A stretch of 64,000 bases of DNA from Roseibium sp. HPY-6 (GCF_040530035.1 NZ_JBEWCD010000002.1:1426001-1490000); one strand, 5' to 3'; counted from the first letter of the stretch, positions 9,088 to 19,974 are shown. Translations and numbers: made by a program. The notes: a model not told the origin generated them from the sequence alone.

Positions 9088-10287
9088 ATGTCCGCGACTG
9101 CGCTGTTTGGAAACTATGCAAGATCAAATCTGACATTTGATCATGGGGAAGGTGTCTGGCTGGTTACCAAGGACGGCCGACGATTCCTCGATTGCGGTTC
9201 CGGCATCGCAGTGAATTCCTGCGGGCACGGCCATCCGCATCTGGTCAAGACGCTTCAGGAGCAGGCAGCCAAACTCTGGCACGTCTCCAACCTTCATCAG
9301 ATCCCGGACGGCGAACGTCTGGCACAGCGCCTCGTTGAGGCGACATTTGCCGACAGGGTGCTGTTTGTAAATTCGGGTGCAGAGGCGATGGAAGCTGCGA
9401 TTAAATGCGCGCGGCGGTATCACTATGACAACAACGAACCCGATCGCTATCAGATCGTGACCTTCGAGGGAGCGTTCCACGGCCGGACCCTTGGAACGAT
9501 TGCGGCCGGCGGCCAGGCGAAATACCTGGAAGGGTTTGGTCCCAAGGCACCGGGTTTCGACCAGGTCCCGGCAGGAGACCTGGATGCGCTCAAGGCGGTC
9601 ATAGGCCCGCACACGGCGGCGCTTGCAATTGAACCGATCCAGGGTGAAGGCGGCATTCGTGAAATCCAACCGGAATTCCTGCGCGCGCTGAGGCAGCTTT
9701 GCGACGACAACGGCATCTTGCTGATCTTCGACGAGATCCAGACGGGTGTTGGACGCACTGGAAAACTCTTCGCCTACCAATGGGCCGGTGTGAGCCCGGA
9801 CATCATGGCCGTCGCAAAGGGCATCGGTGGCGGCTTTCCAATGGGAGCGTGCCTAGCAACCGAGCGAACCGCTTCGGCTCTCGCTCCCGGGACCCATGGC
9901 ACCACCTTCGGCGGCAACCCGCTGGCCATGACGGTTGGCAATGCGGTCCTTGATGTTGTTTTGGCGGACGGGTTTCTCGAAGAGGTGCAGAAAAAGGGCC
10001 TCAGCTTCAAGCAGAAACTGGCAGGGCTCGTCGACAGCCACCCAAAGGTACTGGATCAGGTGCGCGGCACGGGTCTCATGCTGGGGCTCAGATGCGTTGT
10101 GCCGGCAGCGGAATACGTGTCCGCGGCGCGAGACGCTGGACTGCTGGCCGTTCCAGCTGGTGACAACGTCGTGCGTATCATGCCGCCTTTGACAATGACC
10201 GAAGACGAAATCTCTGTGGCACTGGAACGCCTGGAGCAGGCAGCGATCGCGGTTGAGGCAAAGCTTGTGGAAGGAGCGGCCGAATGA
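9088..10287 (+). CDS. argD: Acetylornithine aminotransferase ArgD
   Basis: PLP enzyme of arginine biosynthesis that converts N-acetylglutamate semialdehyde to N-acetylornithine. It has 399 residues, the usual length. Visible motifs are [27 protein letters not shown] (phosphate-binding region), [12 protein letters not shown] and the PLP-binding Lys in [13 protein letters not shown] (about residue 244). The start is ATG after a purine-rich ribosome site. The stop overlaps argF by four bases (ATGA), so the two are translationally coupled. Confidence 0.95.
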   Translation: MSATALFGNYARSNLTFDHGEGVWLVTKDGRRFLDCGSGIAVNSCGHGHPHLVKTLQEQAAKLWHVSNLHQIPDGERLAQRLVEATFADRVLFVNSGAEAMEAAIKCARRYHYDNNEPDRYQIVTFEGAFHGRTLGTIAAGGQAKYLEGFGPKAPGFDQVPAGDLDALKAVIGPHTAALAIEPIQGEGGIREIQPEFLRALRQLCDDNGILLIFDEIQTGVGRTGKLFAYQWAGVSPDIMAVAKGIGGGFPMGACLATERTASALAPGTHGTTFGGNPLAMTVGNAVLDVVLADGFLEEVQKKGLSFKQKLAGLVDSHPKVLDQVRGTGLMLGLRCVVPAAEYVSAARDAGLLAVPAGDNVVRIMPPLTMTEDEISVALERLEQAAIAVEAKLVEGAAE

Positions 10288-11213
10288 CTGCCAACGCCGC
10301 TTACCGGAACTTTCTGGACCTCACCGACTTCGAGGGAGATGAACTGCGCGCTATTCTGGATACAGCGCGCAGGATCAAGGCGTCGCGAAACGGTGTCCGC
10401 CGGGGCGAGGGACCGCTCGCCGGCAAGATACTTGCGATGATTTTTGAACAGCCTTCCACCCGTACGCGGATTTCGTTCGATGTCGGAATGCGCGAGCTTG
10501 GCGGTGAGACGCTGATGCTCACCGGCGCGGAAATGCAGCTTGGCCGTGGTGAAAGCATTGGTGACACGGCCAAGGTCCTGTCGCGGTTTGTTGATGCCAT
10601 CATGATCCGCATTCTCGATCATGGCGAATTGAACGAGCTTGCCGAGCACGCGACTGTCCCGGTGATCAACGGGCTCACGAAAGTCTCGCATCCCTGTCAG
10701 ATAATGGCGGACCTGATGACCTTCGAAGAGCATCGCGGGTCAATCAGCGGCAAAAGCATTGCCTGGACCGGCGACAGCAACAATGTGCTGGCGTCCTGGG
10801 TACACGCCGCGCCACGACTGGACTTCGAAATGCGGATCGCGACGCCGGGCGAACTGGCGCCGCCCCAGGAGCTGATCGACACGGCTCGCGCAAAGGGTGG
10901 TTCCATTTTGGTCACGACAGACCCATATGAGGCGGTCAAGGGAACCGATTGCGTGATTACGGATTGCTGGGTGTCCATGGGCGACGACGATTCACAGTCC
11001 CGTCACAACCTCCTCAGCACGTACCAGGTAAACAATCGTCTGATGGCCGAGGCAAACAGCGACGCTATCTTTATGCATTGTCTTCCGGCGCATCGCGGCG
11101 AGGAGGTTACCTCCGAAGTCATGGATGGTCCCAATTCCGTGGTTTTTGACGAAGCCGAGAACAGGCTCCATGCCCAAAAGGGCATTCTTGCCTGGTGTTT
11201 CGGCAAAGGTTGA
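10284..11213 (+). CDS. argF: Ornithine carbamoyltransferase ArgF
   Basis: Makes citrulline from ornithine and carbamoyl phosphate. The 309-residue protein carries the carbamoyl-phosphate motif STRTR (about 58-62), HPCQI, the ornithine-binding loop region SMGDD, and the catalytic HCLP motif ([12 protein letters not shown]). It overlaps argD by four bases and is followed 12 bases later by hslO, an arrangement common in Rhizobiales. Confidence 0.96.
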   Translation: MTANAAYRNFLDLTDFEGDELRAILDTARRIKASRNGVRRGEGPLAGKILAMIFEQPSTRTRISFDVGMRELGGETLMLTGAEMQLGRGESIGDTAKVLSRFVDAIMIRILDHGELNELAEHATVPVINGLTKVSHPCQIMADLMTFEEHRGSISGKSIAWTGDSNNVLASWVHAAPRLDFEMRIATPGELAPPQELIDTARAKGGSILVTTDPYEAVKGTDCVITDCWVSMGDDDSQSRHNLLSTYQVNNRLMAEANSDAIFMHCLPAHRGEEVTSEVMDGPNSVVFDEAENRLHAQKGILAWCFGKG

Positions 11214-11225
11214 GGCATAGCCGAC

Positions 11226-12200
11226 GTGGCACTGAATCTTGAAGAACTGGGTATCGCGCCCGCAGGGCTGGACGCTGTCCGGCCCTTTGCCGTGGAAGAA
11301 CTGGATGTACGTGGCCGGGCGGTCGCGTTCGGTCCTGTTCTGGAGAGCATTCTGGGACGGCATGACTATCCCGAACCGGTTTCCCGCCTGCTTGCGGAAG
11401 CAATTGTGCTCACGGGCTTGCTTGGAACGTCGCTGAAGTTCGACGGTCGTTTCACCCTGCAGACCCAAACCGAGGGTCCGGTATCGATGCTGGTCGTCGA
11501 TTTCGCATCCCCCGATGCGATCCGCGCCTGCGCGACATTCGACGCTGACCGCGTAGAAACCCTGGCGAAGGCAGGCAAGGCAACGCCGGAGGCATTGCTG
11601 GGGCACGGACACCTGGCCATGACCATTGATCAGGGCCAGCACATGCAGCGATATCAGGGCTTGGTGGAGCTCGATGGCATATCGCTGGAAGAAGTAGCGC
11701 GCCGTTACTTCGAACGCTCAGAGCAGATTCCGACCGAGATCCGCCTTGGTGTCGGCGAGCTCTATACGCGCCGAGAAGGTGAGGGCCATGCCAAAACCTG
11801 GACAGCTGGCGGTATTTTGATCCAGTTCTTGCCGGAAGCACCTGAGCGCTTGCGTCAGGCGGACATCGATCCGGGAGACGCTCCGGAAGGAACGCTGCCG
11901 CATGAGGTCGAGGAAGATGACGCCTGGGTGGAGGCAAAGTTTCTGGTCGACACCGTAAAGGATGTCGAGCTGACCGATCCGGAAGTCAGTGTCGAAATGC
12001 TGCTGTTCCGGTTGTTCCACGAACGCGGCGTGCGCCTGTTCGACGCGCAGCCCCTGTCAGACAAATGCCGTTGTTCACGGGAAAAAATCGAAGGTGTTCT
12101 TGCCGGGTTCCGGGAAGACGAAATCGCGGACATGACCGTGGATGGCAAGATCGTTGTGACCTGCGAGTTCTGTAATGCCAAATACGAATTTGAGGCGTGA
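11226..12200 (+). CDS. hslO: Redox-regulated chaperone Hsp33
   Basis: Cytoplasmic holdase activated by oxidative unfolding. The 324-residue protein ends with the zinc-binding redox switch, seen here as CRC (in DKCRCSREK) and CEFC (in VTCEFCNAKYEF), the CXC and CXXC pairs of the family. The start is GTG in MALNLEELG. It follows argF closely and is probably cotranscribed with it. An AAAAT/ATTTT inverted repeat after the stop is too weak to call a terminator. Confidence 0.93.
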   Translation: MALNLEELGIAPAGLDAVRPFAVEELDVRGRAVAFGPVLESILGRHDYPEPVSRLLAEAIVLTGLLGTSLKFDGRFTLQTQTEGPVSMLVVDFASPDAIRACATFDADRVETLAKAGKATPEALLGHGHLAMTIDQGQHMQRYQGLVELDGISLEEVARRYFERSEQIPTEIRLGVGELYTRREGEGHAKTWTAGGILIQFLPEAPERLRQADIDPGDAPEGTLPHEVEEDDAWVEAKFLVDTVKDVELTDPEVSVEMLLFRLFHERGVRLFDAQPLSDKCRCSREKIEGVLAGFREDEIADMTVDGKIVVTCEFCNAKYEFEA

Positions 12201-12377
12201 TTGCGTCAAAATTCGCGATTTTGGCTGTTCAGACATATTCCGTTACAATTTTCAGGGTGCGTTTTGGCACTTCGGGACGTATCCGGGTCTTGAATTTCGC
12301 AGTGCGAAGTAAATCTTATCCCCATGCATGATAGTCTTTAGCCCGAACAATATTTGGTAGCCCCGGAACGCTGAAAC

Positions 12378-13781
12378 ATGTTGCAGTCTTTGCCTCAGGA
12401 CTCCGGAAACAAACCGGTCTCTGAAGTCCTTCCACCCGTCGATCCGCAATCTGGCGGCGGATGGAAGCGGGCTATGCTCATTCTCAAAGCGCTGCTGCAG
12501 GCGCTGATTGCGTTCGCCATATTGCTCGGTGCCTTCCAGGGACTGAAGACCCTGGTCGCGACGAAGCCCGAGGTTCCCAAGCGCCCTATCGTGGAACGCA
12601 GCTACGCCGTCGAGACGGCAACGCTTGAAAAGGGAAGTTTCGCGCCGGATATCAATGTCTTTGGCGAAACGACTGCGGGCCGTGAAGTTGAATTGCGGGC
12701 ACTTGTCGCTGGGGAAGTAACCGAGGCGCATCCGAATCTCAAGGCAGGCGGGCACATCTCACAGGGCGATGTTCTTCTTGCCATCGACCGCTTTGACTAC
12801 GAGGGCGCGGTGACCGAGGCTGAGGCCAATCTTGCCGAAGCGCGCGCGGGCCTCGTGGAGAGCGAAGGCCGCGTCGAACTTGAAAAAGCCAATGTTGTCC
12901 GAGCACGGGAACAGCTTGATTTCGCACAGCGGGATCTGGAGCGCGCGGAGGAATTGATTGGACGGGGCGCGGTAACGGAAAGAACTGTTGATGACCGGCG
13001 CCTGCTTGTCTCGCAGCGCCAGCAGGCAGTTGAGCAGCGTCAGAACTCGCTCGCCCTTGAAGAAGCCAAGGTTGTCCAGCAGACCGCGACGCTCAAACGT
13101 CTCCAATGGGGACTTGAAAACGCAAATCGCCAGCTGGACAACACAGTGCTGCGCGCGCCCTTCGATGCGATTGTGCGCACGGAAGCTGCCGAACCGGGAC
13201 GCCTGGTCAGTGTCAACGACGCGGTTGTTTCGCTTTACAGCAGCGACGAGTTCGAGGTGCGCTTTACGCTCTCCGACAACCAGTATGGGCGCTTGCTTGC
13301 CGACAGCGGAACGGTCGTAGGCCGGCCGGTGGAAGTGACCTGGTATCTCGGCAACAAGGCTGTCTCCTATCCGGCGACCGTGAGCCGGATCGGCGCGGAT
13401 GTTGCCAGCACGCGCGGCGGTGTCGAAGTGATCGCCGTGATCGACAGCGCGGACGCGGCCGTTCCTCTTCGCCCCGGTGCCTTTGTAGAAGTGACCCTGC
13501 CGGACCGGACCTATCCCGACAGTTTCCGAATTCCGGAGACCGCGTATTACGGTGGAGGGACGGTCTATGTCGTCGTCGACGACAGGCTAGAGCCGCGCGA
13601 AGTTGATGCTCTTGCGATCGATGACGGCTTCATACTCGTCAGCGGCGACCTGCAACCGGGCGAAACCCTGCTGACCACCCGGATACCCGAAGCCGGGGCC
13701 GGATTGCTGGTCAATGATGTGACAGGCGCGGCAGCGGCTGGCACGCAGTCAGCCGCCGGTCCCAGTGCAAAAGCCGAATAG
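12378..13781 (+). CDS. RND efflux periplasmic adaptor (membrane fusion protein)
   Basis: Adaptor subunit of a tripartite RND pump, 467 residues. After a Pro/Gly-rich cytoplasmic tail there is one membrane helix (about residues 35-55), then the biotinyl-lipoyl-like half motifs (LRALVAGEVTEAHPNLKAGG and VLRAPFDAIVR) flanking a long alpha-helical hairpin with coiled-coil heptads (about 145-250), then a beta-barrel region. The permease gene follows after 12 bases. No outer-membrane factor is in the window, so a shared TolC is likely. The substrate is unknown. Confidence 0.9.
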   Translation: MLQSLPQDSGNKPVSEVLPPVDPQSGGGWKRAMLILKALLQALIAFAILLGAFQGLKTLVATKPEVPKRPIVERSYAVETATLEKGSFAPDINVFGETTAGREVELRALVAGEVTEAHPNLKAGGHISQGDVLLAIDRFDYEGAVTEAEANLAEARAGLVESEGRVELEKANVVRAREQLDFAQRDLERAEELIGRGAVTERTVDDRRLLVSQRQQAVEQRQNSLALEEAKVVQQTATLKRLQWGLENANRQLDNTVLRAPFDAIVRTEAAEPGRLVSVNDAVVSLYSSDEFEVRFTLSDNQYGRLLADSGTVVGRPVEVTWYLGNKAVSYPATVSRIGADVASTRGGVEVIAVIDSADAAVPLRPGAFVEVTLPDRTYPDSFRIPETAYYGGGTVYVVVDDRLEPREVDALAIDDGFILVSGDLQPGETLLTTRIPEAGAGLLVNDVTGAAAAGTQSAAGPSAKAE

Positions 13782-13793
13782 CGAGGCTGTTCG

Positions 13794-16700
13794 ATGAGAA
13801 ACATTCGCTCCCGTGGTTTCCTTGAGTTGATCGTTCGCCATGCGAATGCCGCCAATCTGATCATGGTCGTGATGGTCCTGTTCGGCGCTTATGGACTCGC
13901 CAAGTTGAACACGCAGTTCTTCCCGACGATCAAGACGGATCGGATCTCTGTTTCGATCGCGTGGCCTGGCGCGAGTGCGGAGGACGTTGCCTCCAACATC
14001 CTGGAAGTGATCGAACCGGAGTTGCGGTTTATCGACGGGCTCGACGAGATCGTCTCCTACGGCCGCGAGGGCGCGGCATCGGTCCAGATGGAATTCATCG
14101 AAGGCACCGATATGCAAAAGGCGCTTTCCGATGTTGAGCAGGCGGTGTCCGGTGTCACCACTCTGCCACTCGATTCAGAAACCCCGGTCATATCCGCTTC
14201 CACATTCACAGATGGTGTTGCGACAATTGCCTTGCGCGGACCATTCTCGGAACAGGCGCTCAAAGTGTTCGCCCGTCAGATGCGGGACGATCTTTTGTCC
14301 AGGGGGATCGACAAGGTCGAATTGTCCGGGTTCCGCGCGCCGGAGTATCTGGTTGAGATCCCTGAACGGGAACTCCGCCGCTTGGATCTGACCATCTCCG
14401 ATGTCGCCGGTCAGATTGCCGGCAACACGATAGATTTGCCCGCCGGCAATCTGGATGGTGCCGTCGAGCGGCAGATCCGGGCGTTGTCGGAAGAGCGGTC
14501 GCCGGAAGCCGTCGGACGCGTCGAAGTCAAGTCCTTTGCATCGGGTGAAAAAACGATCGTAGACGACATTGGCACTGTCGTCCGGGATTTTGACTCGAAC
14601 GAAAATCAGGGTTTTTCCAATGGAACCCGGGCGATTGAACTGCAGATCCTGCGCACGGAAATGACCGACACCCTGAAGGCGGCACAGATTGTCGACGACT
14701 ATCTTGCCGAAGTGTCTCTGCAGCTGCCTCAATCCCTTCAAATACTGAAATACGATGTGCGTGCCGACGCTGTGAAAGGCAGGATTACGCTCCTGGTTGA
14801 AAACGGACTGACAGGTCTGGTTCTGGTGGTTGCGATCCTGTTTCTGTTCCTGAATGCAAGGATCGCGCTTTGGGTCGCGGCAGGTATTCCCGTTGCGATG
14901 ATGGCGACGCTCGGGATCATGTGGCTGATGGGTGAGAGCATTAACATGATCTCCATGTTTGCGCTCATCATGATGCTGGGTGTCATCGTCGATGATGCGA
15001 TTGTCGTGGGTGAACACACGGCGACGCGCCGAAGCATGGGCGATGATCCGAACGAAGCTGCGATCAACGGTGCAACCACCATGCTGGCGCCGATCTTCGC
15101 GGCAAGTCTTACGACCATTGCCGCGTTCTTACCGATCCTGTTGATCGGCGATGTGCTCGGACAGATCATGGGCACCTTGCCAGTCGTCGTCGTCGCGGTT
15201 GTTATCGCGTCCTTGATCGAGTGCTTTCTTGTGCTCCCCGGCCACTTGTCTCACGCGCTCGGCAAGCAACCGGGCTGGAGTTGGTGGCGCGTCGTCCTGG
15301 TCGCTGGCATACCGGCGTTTTTCCTGAGCGCACTGGTGGCCCAGCCAGACATCTCCGTGCCGCCCTATCTTGATGTTGTCGACGATCCGCTGAGGGCTCT
15401 GAGGGACTCAGTCGGGGTGGTCGTGTTTGAGATGATCATCATCTGCCTTTGCTTTTCAGCGGCACTTGCATTTGAAAGCCTGCTCATGGTCCTGCGCCGG
15501 AAGAAGCAGCGTCGCGACGATCCGGATCGACCGGGCTGGTTCCGCCGCGGCTTTGACAATGGCTTCGGTTGGATACGTGACTACCCGTTCCGCGCGTTCG
15601 TCTCTGTGGCCGTGCATTGGCGCTATGCGACGCTTGCTGTCGCCATTGCAGCCATGATCCTTGCGGTTGGTCTCGTCCGTGGCGGCCGTGTAGGCTTCAC
15701 CTTCTTTCCCTCGCCCGAGGCTGAAAACCTGACGGCGTCCATCTTCTTCAATGCCGGCATACCGGAAGCTGAGGCAATCGCCGGCATTGGCCGGATTGAA
15801 CAGGCGTTGAAGGACGCGGAAGCCGGCCTGACCCGCGAGAATGGCGAAACGCTGGTGGTGGCCTCTTATGCGACGCTTGGGCAGGCGGGAAACAATCGGG
15901 GCGATAACGTTGCGAACATCACCGTTCAGCTGAGCCGCTCGGAGGAGCGCACGGTTCGAACGCCTGAAATCGTCAGGGCCTGGCGCGCCGCGTTGCCTGC
16001 CATACCTGGGACATCGCGCATTGCCGTTGCTGAACGCAGGGGCGGGCCTCCCGGGCGTGATCTGGATATCCGCCTGACCGGAGCGCCCTTGAATGACCTG
16101 AAGGCGGCGGCTGAGAAACTTCAGGAAGAACTGTCGGCTTTCCCGGGCACCAGTGCCGTTGAAGATGATCTGCCTTTTGGAAAACCGGAGCTTCTCGTAG
16201 AGCTGACACCAAGGGGCCGTGCGCTCGGCTTCACGGTAGAAACTGCGGCGCGGCAAATCCGTAATGCGTTTGAAGGCAATATTGCCCGGCGTTTTGCGGA
16301 AGGCGATGAAGAAGTCTCGGTGAGGGTCAAGCAGGTTTTCGATGCCGACGGTTCTGCGGCCCTGCGTCAATTGTCGCTGCGAACGCCGGCTGGTGATTTC
16401 GTACCCTTGACGGAAGTAGTCGACCTCACGGACGCGCAAGGGTTTTCTGTCATTCTGCGCAGGGACGGTCGGACAGTGGTCACGGTTGTTGCCGATGTCG
16501 ACAGCACGATTACATCAAATAATGAGATCATCGCGGAATTGAACAAGGAGTTCCTGCCGGAACTGGCGCAGACCTACGGTCTTGAATACTCGTTCGCCGG
16601 CAGGGCAGAAGAACAGTCGAATGCATTTTCCGACCTATTGACGGGCATTTTGATGGCCGTCGCCGGGATCTACATCATCCTTGCTGCAATCTTTGCAAGC

Positions 16701-17195
16701 TATTCGCGGCCGATCGTTGTGATGTCGATCATTCCATTCGGCATCGTCGGTGCGATTGCCGGCCATTATCTGATGGGCTTCAACCTGACCATCTTGAGCA
16801 TGATCGGACTTTTGGGCCTCGCCGGGATCCTGGTCAACAACTCCATCATTCTCGTTGCGCGCTTTGAAGAACGTCTGGCCGCGGGCGAGGCCATGGATGC
16901 AGCTGCCATAGGTTCCAGTTGTGATCGCCTGCGAGCTGTTCTGCTGACCTCTATGACCACGATTGGCGGTCTGCTGCCCTTGATGTTCGAAACGAGCCTT
17001 CAGGCCCAGTTCCTTTTGCCCATGGCGATCACAATCGTATTCGGTCTGGCAACGGCGACCGCGCTGGTGCTCGTGCTTGTCCCGGCACTGATTATGATCG
17101 GGGACGACATCGGGAGGATCATCTTCCTCAAAAATAGACAGCCACGCACGCCCTCGGCAGCTGCAACCGGTCAAAGTGTGACGCCGGCAGAATAG
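13794..17195 (+). CDS. RND family efflux permease
   Basis: Inner-membrane proton-driven exporter of the AcrB/HAE-1-like superfamily, 1133 residues, slightly longer than the usual 1020-1050. It has the twofold architecture: helix 1, large periplasmic loop, helices 2-6 (with GVIVDDAIVVGEH, the conserved acidic pair in helix 4), a roughly 140-residue insert around 490-600 with extra hydrophobic segments and a basic stretch, then the second half with GLAGILVNNSIILVARFEERL. It forms an operon with the adaptor upstream. The substrate cannot be read from sequence. Confidence 0.92.
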   Translation: MRNIRSRGFLELIVRHANAANLIMVVMVLFGAYGLAKLNTQFFPTIKTDRISVSIAWPGASAEDVASNILEVIEPELRFIDGLDEIVSYGREGAASVQMEFIEGTDMQKALSDVEQAVSGVTTLPLDSETPVISASTFTDGVATIALRGPFSEQALKVFARQMRDDLLSRGIDKVELSGFRAPEYLVEIPERELRRLDLTISDVAGQIAGNTIDLPAGNLDGAVERQIRALSEERSPEAVGRVEVKSFASGEKTIVDDIGTVVRDFDSNENQGFSNGTRAIELQILRTEMTDTLKAAQIVDDYLAEVSLQLPQSLQILKYDVRADAVKGRITLLVENGLTGLVLVVAILFLFLNARIALWVAAGIPVAMMATLGIMWLMGESINMISMFALIMMLGVIVDDAIVVGEHTATRRSMGDDPNEAAINGATTMLAPIFAASLTTIAAFLPILLIGDVLGQIMGTLPVVVVAVVIASLIECFLVLPGHLSHALGKQPGWSWWRVVLVAGIPAFFLSALVAQPDISVPPYLDVVDDPLRALRDSVGVVVFEMIIICLCFSAALAFESLLMVLRRKKQRRDDPDRPGWFRRGFDNGFGWIRDYPFRAFVSVAVHWRYATLAVAIAAMILAVGLVRGGRVGFTFFPSPEAENLTASIFFNAGIPEAEAIAGIGRIEQALKDAEAGLTRENGETLVVASYATLGQAGNNRGDNVANITVQLSRSEERTVRTPEIVRAWRAALPAIPGTSRIAVAERRGGPPGRDLDIRLTGAPLNDLKAAAEKLQEELSAFPGTSAVEDDLPFGKPELLVELTPRGRALGFTVETAARQIRNAFEGNIARRFAEGDEEVSVRVKQVFDADGSAALRQLSLRTPAGDFVPLTEVVDLTDAQGFSVILRRDGRTVVTVVADVDSTITSNNEIIAELNKEFLPELAQTYGLEYSFAGRAEEQSNAFSDLLTGILMAVAGIYIILAAIFASYSRPIVVMSIIPFGIVGAIAGHYLMGFNLTILSMIGLLGLAGILVNNSIILVARFEERLAAGEAMDAAAIGSSCDRLRAVLLTSMTTIGGLLPLMFETSLQAQFLLPMAITIVFGLATATALVLVLVPALIMIGDDIGRIIFLKNRQPRTPSAAATGQSVTPAE

Positions 17196-17198
17196 ACT

Positions 17199-17840
17199 TC
17201 AAAGCGATGCGGCGAACGTAGCCGTCGTCCGGGCCGCGATATCGATGTTTCCGTCGAGCGTAGCAGGAGATTTACCGCGCGGACCGAAATCGTGATTTCC
17301 GTCTTCAAGATAGGCGAGCGAAACGTGGCCCGGCAGCGATATCTCGTCGAGCTCGGGTTTTGAGCCAAACGGATCCCTGTCGCCCTGCAGGATGAGAACC
17401 GGTCGCTTGGTTTCTTCCAGTGGCGCCATCCTCCAGGCTGCATCCGGTTTGCCGGTGGGGTGGAACGGATAACCGTAACAGCAGACACCGCCGACCCGCG
17501 AGGGCAGGGATCCCCCGCCGCCCAGCATAGCCGCAACGCGCCCGCCCATGGACTTGCCGCCCAGAAGGATCGGGCCACCGGTCACGGGTAACAATGCCTG
17601 CAGAGCAGTTTGGAACTCAGCGATCAGCTTTTCCGCGCGCGGGGGCGGTCGCTTGCTGCCGCCAGTCCGCCGTCCGGCCATATAAGCAAACTCGAACCGT
17701 GCCACGGCAACGCCGTGTTCACAAAGCGCGTTTGCGAGCTTTTCCATGAATGTGGAATCCATTGGTGCGCCGGCGCCGTGAGCCAACAAAAGCGTGGCAA
17801 CAGGTGTGGTGCCGGGTTGTGTCCAGAGAAAGTCGTTCAT
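17199..17840 (-). CDS. Alpha/beta hydrolase, KANL3/Tex30-like
   Basis: Small cytoplasmic alpha/beta-hydrolase of about 213 residues. It has LLLAHGAGAPMDS near the N-terminus (oxyanion region), the nucleophile elbow GGKSMGGR, the acid region LQGDRDPFG and the catalytic His in EDGNHDFGP. This is the pattern of the KANL3/Tex30 hydrolase family, whose bacterial substrate is not established. ATG at 17840 is chosen because the product then begins where the family does; a start at 17951 would add 37 atypical residues. It is convergent with the RND permease, three bases apart. Confidence 0.85.
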   Translation of the reverse strand: MNDFLWTQPGTTPVATLLLAHGAGAPMDSTFMEKLANALCEHGVAVARFEFAYMAGRRTGGSKRPPPRAEKLIAEFQTALQALLPVTGGPILLGGKSMGGRVAAMLGGGGSLPSRVGGVCCYGYPFHPTGKPDAAWRMAPLEETKRPVLILQGDRDPFGSKPELDEISLPGHVSLAYLEDGNHDFGPRGKSPATLDGNIDIAARTTATFAASL

Positions 17841-17983
17841 GGTGATGTGATCTGTCGCAGCTTCAATTTCTGTCGTGCGGGCTATAATTTGCCGTAGGTT
17901 GTCCCATTTTACGGGCCAGGGATGGCTACAGGGTTGGATCGGCCCTGACAAGCAGCATAACGAAATACCGGAAGACTGTGTGC

Positions 17984-18835
17984 ATGTTTGAACAGTTAGA
18001 CATCAACCAGGTGCGTATGGCCTTTTTTGGCGGTGTGTTTCTGGTTATGGCATTGCTTGAGGCAGGCCTTCCGAGGCGAAAGTTGGAAAACGGCCGGTTG
18101 AAGCGTTGGCCGACCAACTGGGGGCTTATCATACTGGACTCCATTCTCGTCAGACTGGTTTTCCCGATTGGCGGCGTCGGCCTTGCACTTCTGGCGCAGG
18201 AACAAGGCTGGGGCCTGTTCGGACTGACCGGCTGGAACGGTCTCGCCGCCGGTGTGATCACTTTCCTGGTATTGGACCTGGCCGTTTGGGGCCAGCATGT
18301 CGCGTCACACAAGATTCCGCTGTTTTGGCGCATTCATCGTGTGCACCACGCGGACAGCGAAGTGGACGCGACAACGGCGCTCAGGTTCCACCCGATCGAA
18401 ATTCTGCTGTCCTTTGTCTGGAAAGGCCTTGTCATCGTGGCCCTTGGCGGTCCCGTGGAAGCGGTCCTGATTTTTGAGATTGTTCTCAATGCCTCTGCCG
18501 TCTTTGGGCATGCAAACCTCAAGCTTCCCGGCGCCCTAGACCGTCTTTTGCGGTTCGTAATCGTGACGCCGGATATGCATCGGATCCATCATTCCGTGAT
18601 CCAGCGGGAAACCGACTCGAACTACGGCTTCTACCTGTCTATCTGGGACAGGCTGTTTGGCACTTACATTGAAGAACCTGAAAAAGGGCACGAAGGAATG
18701 GAAATCGGGCTTGGTCCCTCGCTGACGCCGAAAGCCCACCAAATGCCGTTCAGTCTTGCCATACCCTTTTTGAAGAACAGGCAAAAACCGGAACCGGATC
18801 CAGAACCATTGGAGATCGGCAAGCGCAATCAGTAG
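17984..18835 (+). CDS. Sterol desaturase/fatty acid hydroxylase family membrane protein
   Basis: Integral membrane di-iron oxygenase of the fatty-acid-hydroxylase superfamily, about 283 residues, with four or five hydrophobic helices. The histidine clusters expected for iron binding are visible: HVASH, HRVHH, HANLK and HRIHHS, the last followed by a further His-free C-terminal tail. It probably hydroxylates or desaturates a lipid; substrates vary widely in this family. A GTG two codons upstream (17978) is an alternative start. It ends tail-to-tail with the next gene, with a 7-base overlap of stops. Confidence 0.88.
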   Translation: MFEQLDINQVRMAFFGGVFLVMALLEAGLPRRKLENGRLKRWPTNWGLIILDSILVRLVFPIGGVGLALLAQEQGWGLFGLTGWNGLAAGVITFLVLDLAVWGQHVASHKIPLFWRIHRVHHADSEVDATTALRFHPIEILLSFVWKGLVIVALGGPVEAVLIFEIVLNASAVFGHANLKLPGALDRLLRFVIVTPDMHRIHHSVIQRETDSNYGFYLSIWDRLFGTYIEEPEKGHEGMEIGLGPSLTPKAHQMPFSLAIPFLKNRQKPEPDPEPLEIGKRNQ

Positions 18836-19662
18836 AAGCTGATCGGGAAATACCGGAGATACAGCTCCCGGAACACGCCTTTTTGCTGCAGCTGCCTCAG
18901 GGCATAGTTAAGTGCCGCCGCGCGCTCCGCATCTTCGGACCGCGTCGCAATTGCCATTCCCTGATCGAAAAAGCCCGGCTCCAGCCAGGGGCCGCCGGCA
19001 AAAGCGCAGCACTCATCGGCGGACTCGCTTGGTAGCCAGAAGGCGAGGCTCAACCCGTCACCGAAATGCGCATCCGCGTCTCCTGATTTGACAGCCTCGC
19101 GTGCATCAGAAACGCTTTCAAATCCTGAAATGTTTGCGCCGGGCCAAAACCGCTCTGCAAATGCTTCGTATCTGGAGCCGGAAACCACGGCGATGGTTTT
19201 CCCGGCAAGCGCTTGTTCGTTGAATGCGTCGGCCTTTTCCGCCTGCACAACAAACCTTGCCGGAAGCTTGAGATAGTCGTCGGTGAAATTCAGCCGTCTT
19301 GTTGCCGGAAACTCGCGTGAAAGACCGGATATGATCGCGTCGCCTTCTTCTTCATCCAGCGCTGATAGCAGAACGTTGAAATCCTTTATCCTGAGTGCGC
19401 AGGAGCTTTCAAGCTCCTGACAAAGCGCACGCGCGAGGTCGACATTGAAACCGGTGAGGCGACCTTGTGGATCACGAAACACAAAAGGGGGATAATTGTC
19501 AGTTGCAAGAAACTGGATCTTGTCTGGAATTGAGCCCGGCCTGTCATGCACGGCTTTGGGATCCCAGAAATTAGGAACCTGAAAATCCGTAGCCTGACCT
19601 ACGCCCGGAAACACCGGGGTCAGACCCAGAAAAAGCAATGTCGCGATCGCAAACTGCTTCAT
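18829..19662 (-). CDS. Periplasmic amino-acid-type (family 3) solute-binding protein
   Basis: Secreted type II periplasmic binding protein, about 277 residues. A Sec signal peptide covers roughly the first 23 residues (MKQFAIATLLFLGLTP...). The mature part has the SBP_bac_3 features LATDNYPPFVF, GFNVDLARALC and AGKTIAVVSGSRYEAF. No permease or ATPase gene is adjacent, so it may be an orphan receptor or serve a transporter elsewhere. The ATG at 19662 is chosen over upstream codons because it gives the signal peptide. Confidence 0.9.
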   Translation of the reverse strand: MKQFAIATLLFLGLTPVFPGVGQATDFQVPNFWDPKAVHDRPGSIPDKIQFLATDNYPPFVFRDPQGRLTGFNVDLARALCQELESSCALRIKDFNVLLSALDEEEGDAIISGLSREFPATRRLNFTDDYLKLPARFVVQAEKADAFNEQALAGKTIAVVSGSRYEAFAERFWPGANISGFESVSDAREAVKSGDADAHFGDGLSLAFWLPSESADECCAFAGGPWLEPGFFDQGMAIATRSEDAERAAALNYALRQLQQKGVFRELYLRYFPISFY

Positions 19663-19974
19663 GGCATTGTGAATCGTAGGACCTTGTTGCCTGTCACATC
19701 GTAAAGGGCTTGGCCACCAAAGCATGGGACCGAGTCGTTTTTTTGTTCTGGCAACCATAGCCCAATCGTCGCGGCCGCGTCAGAAAAATGAAAACAGCGC
19801 GCCTCTCGAACCGTCAGGCCACCGGGCATTGGCCACAGAAGAAGCTGTCAGCCAACGGTCTGCGCGACGCATTCGAAATCTGGATGGATGGTGGAAGCCC
19901 TGCCTTGTGCGACCTGCCCACGGTCGGCAAATGCCGAAATCTATGATTCGGAATTAAGGGTGGCGTGTTTCGGT
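19663..19974. other. Intergenic region without a supported gene
   Basis: 312 bases upstream of the binding-protein gene. Short open frames here have no ribosome sites or recognisable products; nothing else is seen. Confidence 0.5.
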